Part shown: positions 53,809-56,621 of the stretch, one piece after another
How positions within the stretch are numbered: the first letter of the stretch is position 1
Layout of the letters: each line of letters begins with the position of its first letter
Assembly: GCA_964631255.1 (NCBI GenBank)
Contig: CAZVWS010000007.1
Coordinates: 1-56,621 of the forward strand
Direction: 5' to 3'
DNA from: JBGZFC01 sp964631255
GTDB taxonomy: Bacteria; Bacteroidota; Bacteroidia; Bacteroidales; Dysgonomonadaceae
DNA: 56,621 nt
Notes under the pieces: model-generated
What the model was told of the DNA's origin: nothing
Databases searched by the model: none
Seen by the model: only the letters and a program-made list of their open reading frames with translations
Position numbers and translations under genes: made by a program

Positions 53809-54846
53809 CTATTCGGACAACTCGCCGCGCAAGGAAACAGTCATCTTTTTTCTTATTTCCTGGGCCGAATCGTAGTAACCTTGCAAAATCATCAACTTTG
53901 CCAAAGCGGCTTCAGTGGTCATATCGTGTCCCGAAACGATACCAATTTTCTCTAATTGTCGTCCGGTTTCGTATCTATTCATCTCCACTTTGCCGTACAA
54001 ACATTGGGTTACATTTACCACAACCACACCGCGCTGCACCACCTCTTGCAGCAATTTTAGGAACCACTCGTTGCGAGGCGCATTTCCCGAGCCGTAACTT
54101 TCCAAAACCACTCCGCGCAGATTGGGCACGGACAGGATCGACCGGATCACACTTTCTTGAATTCCGGGAAAAAGTTTCAGAACTGCCACATTGTTATCCA
54201 GATTGTAATTGAATGTAACGGGTTGGTCGAAATCGGGTTGCAATATAAATTTGTTGTGATAACGGATATCTATTCCCACTTCAGCCAGATAAGGATAATT
54301 GGGACTATTGAACGCGCTAAAATTTTCGGAGCTTACCTTGGTTGTTCGGTTTCCACGCATCAGCAAGTTTTGCATATAAACACAAACTTCGGGCACGATG
54401 GCTCTGCCTTCTTCGTTTTTATCGGCAGCAATCTCCAGGGCAGTAATCAAGTTTTCTTTTCCATCGGTACGCAGTTTGCCAATGGGCAGTTGCGAACCGG
54501 TGAGAATTACCGGCTTGGTCAAGTTTTGGAACATCAAACTCAATGCCGATGCCGTATAAGACATGGTATCGGTGCCGTGCAAAATAACAAACCCATCGTA
54601 ATTATCGTAATTTTTATTGACCACTTCGGCAATTTCTTGCCAATTTGCGTGGGTAATTTCGGACGAATCGATAGGTGGGTCAAACAGGTAAATATCAACC
54701 GTAAAGTTTAGTCGTTGCAACTCGGGCACCTTCGATTGAAGATGGCTAAAATTGAACGCCTCTAACGAACCGGTTTCGGTATTTTCTATCATACCAATAG
54801 TGCCACCGGTGTAAACAAGAAGTACTTTTGCGTTTTTATCGATCAT
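53809..54846 (-). CDS. ansA: Type I L-asparaginase
   Basis: 345 residues without signal peptide, so cytosolic. First active-site Thr is in VYTGGTIGMI, second in VILHGTDTMSYTAS. GVVLESYGSGNAP and SGHDMTTEAALAKL close the active site. Hydrolyses asparagine to aspartate and ammonia. Minus-strand TATTTTTG at 54861-54868 lies only 14 bases before the ATG and could be a near-leaderless promoter. Confidence 0.95.
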   Translation of the reverse strand: MIDKNAKVLLVYTGGTIGMIENTETGSLEAFNFSHLQSKVPELQRLNFTVDIYLFDPPIDSSEITHANWQEIAEVVNKNYDNYDGFVILHGTDTMSYTASALSLMFQNLTKPVILTGSQLPIGKLRTDGKENLITALEIAADKNEEGRAIVPEVCVYMQNLLMRGNRTTKVSSENFSAFNSPNYPYLAEVGIDIRYHNKFILQPDFDQPVTFNYNLDNNVAVLKLFPGIQESVIRSILSVPNLRGVVLESYGSGNAPRNEWFLKLLQEVVQRGVVVVNVTQCLYGKVEMNRYETGRQLEKIGIVSGHDMTTEAALAKLMILQGYYDSAQEIRKKMTVSLRGELSE

Positions 54847-55023
54847 GCTGTATTTTTTTGCAAAAATAGCAATTTGTAAATTAATATCTTACCATTTGTA
54901 TCTGTTTTTGCATTTTTTACATATAATGCAAGTTCTTTGATTTCGTTTTTACACCTTTTGAACTAAAATATGCTTGGGTTGTTTATGAATAAAAACAAAC
55001 AAATTATAAAACAGATAAAGAAA

Positions 55024-55440
55024 ATGATAAAACATGAAGTAAAAACTATCTGGCGAAAAAACAATATTTTCGATACAGAAATTGATGGACACACCATTAC
55101 CATTGACTTGGCAACCGACGCCGGAGGCGATGATGCCGGACCCCGTCCGAAAAAACTGTTACTGATTGCTGCCGCGGGTTGCTCGGGATTGGACGTGGTG
55201 GAGATTGTGAAAAAAATGCGCATCGACATCAAACATTTCGAGGTACGCATTGATGCCGAGATGACAGACAAGCATCCCATGCACTACACTTCGCTACACG
55301 TTGTTTACGAATTTGAAGGGGACAACTTGCCCAAAGACAAATTGGAGAGGGCTTGCCGCCTGTCGTTCGAGGATTATTGCGGTGTATTGGCAATGTACAA
55401 AAAAGGCACACCGGTTACCTACGAAGTGGTTATAAAGTAA
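55024..55440 (+). CDS. OsmC family protein
   Basis: OsmC/Ohr-fold protein, a family of thiol-dependent peroxidases. Two conserved cysteines are present: AAAGCSGLDVVEIVKKM and FEDYCGVLAMYKKGTPV. The ATG at 55024 gives MIKHEVKTIWRKN and 138 residues, the usual size; ATGs at 54970 and 54985 would add a lysine-rich tail. It is divergent from ansA and ends before a strong two-way terminator. Confidence 0.9.
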   Translation: MIKHEVKTIWRKNNIFDTEIDGHTITIDLATDAGGDDAGPRPKKLLLIAAAGCSGLDVVEIVKKMRIDIKHFEVRIDAEMTDKHPMHYTSLHVVYEFEGDNLPKDKLERACRLSFEDYCGVLAMYKKGTPVTYEVVIK

Positions 55441-55462
55441 GCCTTTATAAAATAAAATGAAG

Positions 55463-55504
55463 AAACCCGCCTGATTGTTTTGCTCAGTCAGGCGGGTTTG
55501 TTTT
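55463..55504. terminator. Bidirectional terminator between OsmC and the T9SS-tailed gene
   Basis: AAACCCGCCTGA (55463-55474) pairs perfectly with TCAGGCGGGTTT (55488-55499) around a 13-base loop; GTTTTT follows on plus and a T-containing stretch on minus. Confidence 0.92.
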
Positions 55505-55528
55505 TGCAATAGGGTAATTTTCCATGTG

Positions 55529-56458
55529 TTACTGTAGCACGAATCGACCAACTTTGCTCCCCGATACTGTATGTAGCACGGCAATATACGTTCCTTTTTG
55601 TAGAGTGTTCAGCGGAATTTCAATTGTGCCACCGATTTCGCCTAAAGCATGACTTAGGAGTAATTTGGAGTCGGAAGTGTAAATATCAATTCGGTCAATA
55701 TCCTCACTATCGGTCTGAATAAAAAGCGTTTTGTCCACTACAAAGAGATGTACACCTCTCATTCCGCTTTGTTCCGAAATGTAGGTAGGGTCTTTTTCGC
55801 AATAGCACTCGTCGTCTGCCGACGCTTTATAAATAATTTCTCCACTGGACACCACACATCTGAATTGGGGATTGCCTGTATATGTAGGAATTGGACTAAA
55901 CGGAACAACCAATCCAAGCTCGCATCCAATACCTTCAAGCCAAAAACCTGCCTGTTCTTCCTTTGTGTCTTGAGTGGTGAAAAAAAACTTACGTCTCCAT
56001 ACCCCTTCCACAAGCAAGGTTTCGATGCGCGATACAGTAAAAAGGTGGTTCTCTGTCTCCGACCATGGAAAAGAAATTTCTTCGCCAACTTCTAAATTGA
56101 AGTCGTAAATCAATCGTTCCTCTCCGGTTAGCGGTTCTCCATACGGCATCTCTCCCAAGTAGAAAATCCTTTTGTCCGCCTCACGGATAATGCCGGTGCA
56201 AACCTTGTCGGTTTCGCCTTGGCTGCAATACTCGTAATCGTATATTTTTTTGTAAGTTTTTCCATTATACACGGAATCCTCGTTACTGATTATCCGTCTA
56301 TGGTCGCTGGCAGAGGGATAATCGGGATTATACCGCGTGAGCCATACGCACGAACCGTCCATAACAAAAGGGCGATAGGAATACTCTTCCCCGTTTTGGG
56401 CGAAAATGGATCCTAAAAACAAGAAGAAAAAAATTGTGGAGAGAAAAATACGTTTCAT
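55529..56458 (-). CDS. Exported protein with T9SS sorting domain
   Basis: 309 residues. Signal peptide MKRIFLSTIFFFLFLGSIFA. The body (22-220) has no family I recognise; it is beta-rich, with several Cys pairs (DGSCVW, DYEYCSQG, KVCTG, DDECYCEKDP) and SVYNGKTYKKIYDYEYC. Residues about 230-309 form a T9SS-type C-terminal domain (VHLFVVDKTLFIQTDSED, IDIYTSDSKLLL, GTIEIPLNTLQKGTYIAVL, KVGRFVL). Predicted surface or secreted cargo; function unknown. Confidence 0.82.
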   Translation of the reverse strand: MKRIFLSTIFFFLFLGSIFAQNGEEYSYRPFVMDGSCVWLTRYNPDYPSASDHRRIISNEDSVYNGKTYKKIYDYEYCSQGETDKVCTGIIREADKRIFYLGEMPYGEPLTGEERLIYDFNLEVGEEISFPWSETENHLFTVSRIETLLVEGVWRRKFFFTTQDTKEEQAGFWLEGIGCELGLVVPFSPIPTYTGNPQFRCVVSSGEIIYKASADDECYCEKDPTYISEQSGMRGVHLFVVDKTLFIQTDSEDIDRIDIYTSDSKLLLSHALGEIGGTIEIPLNTLQKGTYIAVLHTVSGSKVGRFVLQ

Positions 56459-56621
56459 TGTTATTGAATTTTTTTAATTTACACATAATCCAGAATTATA
56501 CAAAGTATGATTCGGTAAGCAAAATCACTTTTTCTGTTTTGTACGGAACATTTCAACTACTTCATCACTATATTAGCCCTCAAAAAAACCGAGCAGTAAA
56601 AAATAAAAGTTATTTTTACAA

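Noticed and set aside
1..56621. CRISPR arrays, insertion sequences, prophage or integrated elements
   Set aside because: No regularly spaced direct repeats, transposase, integrase, phage structural genes or tRNA-adjacent attachment duplications were seen. The sequence after tRNA-Pro is only a terminator.

Overview
The window is a stretch of Bacteroidota chromosome, most likely from a Bacteroidales-type anaerobe. Four things support this. Several genes have the TTTG-N19-TAnnTTTG promoter of this phylum, with exact matches before nusB and the tRNA-Pro gene. Three proteins end in type IX secretion (T9SS) sorting-like domains. A pyruvate:ferredoxin oxidoreductase points to anaerobic metabolism. 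The gene blocks (topoisomerase IV B-coaD-S41 protease; nusB-yajC-ybbR-coaE; folE-SPOR-tpiA-DoxX-DUF1599) are, as I recall, typical of the phylum. DNA is AT-rich throughout. I see no insertion sequence, prophage, integrase, CRISPR array or rRNA.

Layout. 1-6109 (minus): GNAT-like protein, parE, coaD, S41 protease and a truncated membrane acyltransferase. 6368-12851 (plus): nusB, yajC, ybbR-like, coaE, a small winged-helix protein, an exported Ntn hydrolase and argS, ending at a strong two-way terminator. 12948-17017 (minus): sufS, sufD, sufC and an HU protein. 17219-23504 (plus): two rhomboid proteases, an EEP-family protein, queD, queE, RNase Z, a mini T9SS-domain protein and asd. 23574-25729 (minus): DUF456 protein, znuC-like and znuA-like genes. 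25821-26495 (plus): mnmD. 26492-28576 (minus): a CPA2 antiporter. 28809-31616 (plus): uvrA. 31658-43625 (minus): DUF2752, two CD225/dispanin-like proteins (one with a GYF_2 domain), a lipoprotein, yebC, pheT, a secreted M14 carboxypeptidase, hemH, manA and a branching enzyme. 43932-44006: tRNA-Pro(TGG). 44103-54846 (minus): folE, SPOR protein, tpiA, DoxX-like, DUF1599, M23/LysM peptidase, ndk, nifJ and ansA. The end holds an OsmC protein (plus) and a T9SS-tailed exported protein (minus).

How it works together. Most genes are housekeeping: CoA synthesis (coaD, coaE), translation and tRNA maturation (argS, pheT, queD, queE, rnz, mnmD, tRNA-Pro), Fe-S assembly, DNA topology and repair (parE, uvrA, HU), heme, glycogen and central carbon. 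Envelope functions are the accessory layer: T9SS cargo, rhomboids, an M23 peptidase, SPOR and YbbR proteins, and small membrane proteins.

I found no clear new defence or mobile system. The parts most worth a second look are the dispanin/GYF_2/DUF2752 operon (31658-33427); the folE-to-DUF1599 operon, with an internally duplicated DUF1599 protein and a DoxX protein that has a thioredoxin-like tail without CXXC; the nearly sorting-domain-only T9SS protein (22065-22397); and two split systems, suf without sufB and znuAC without a permease gene.
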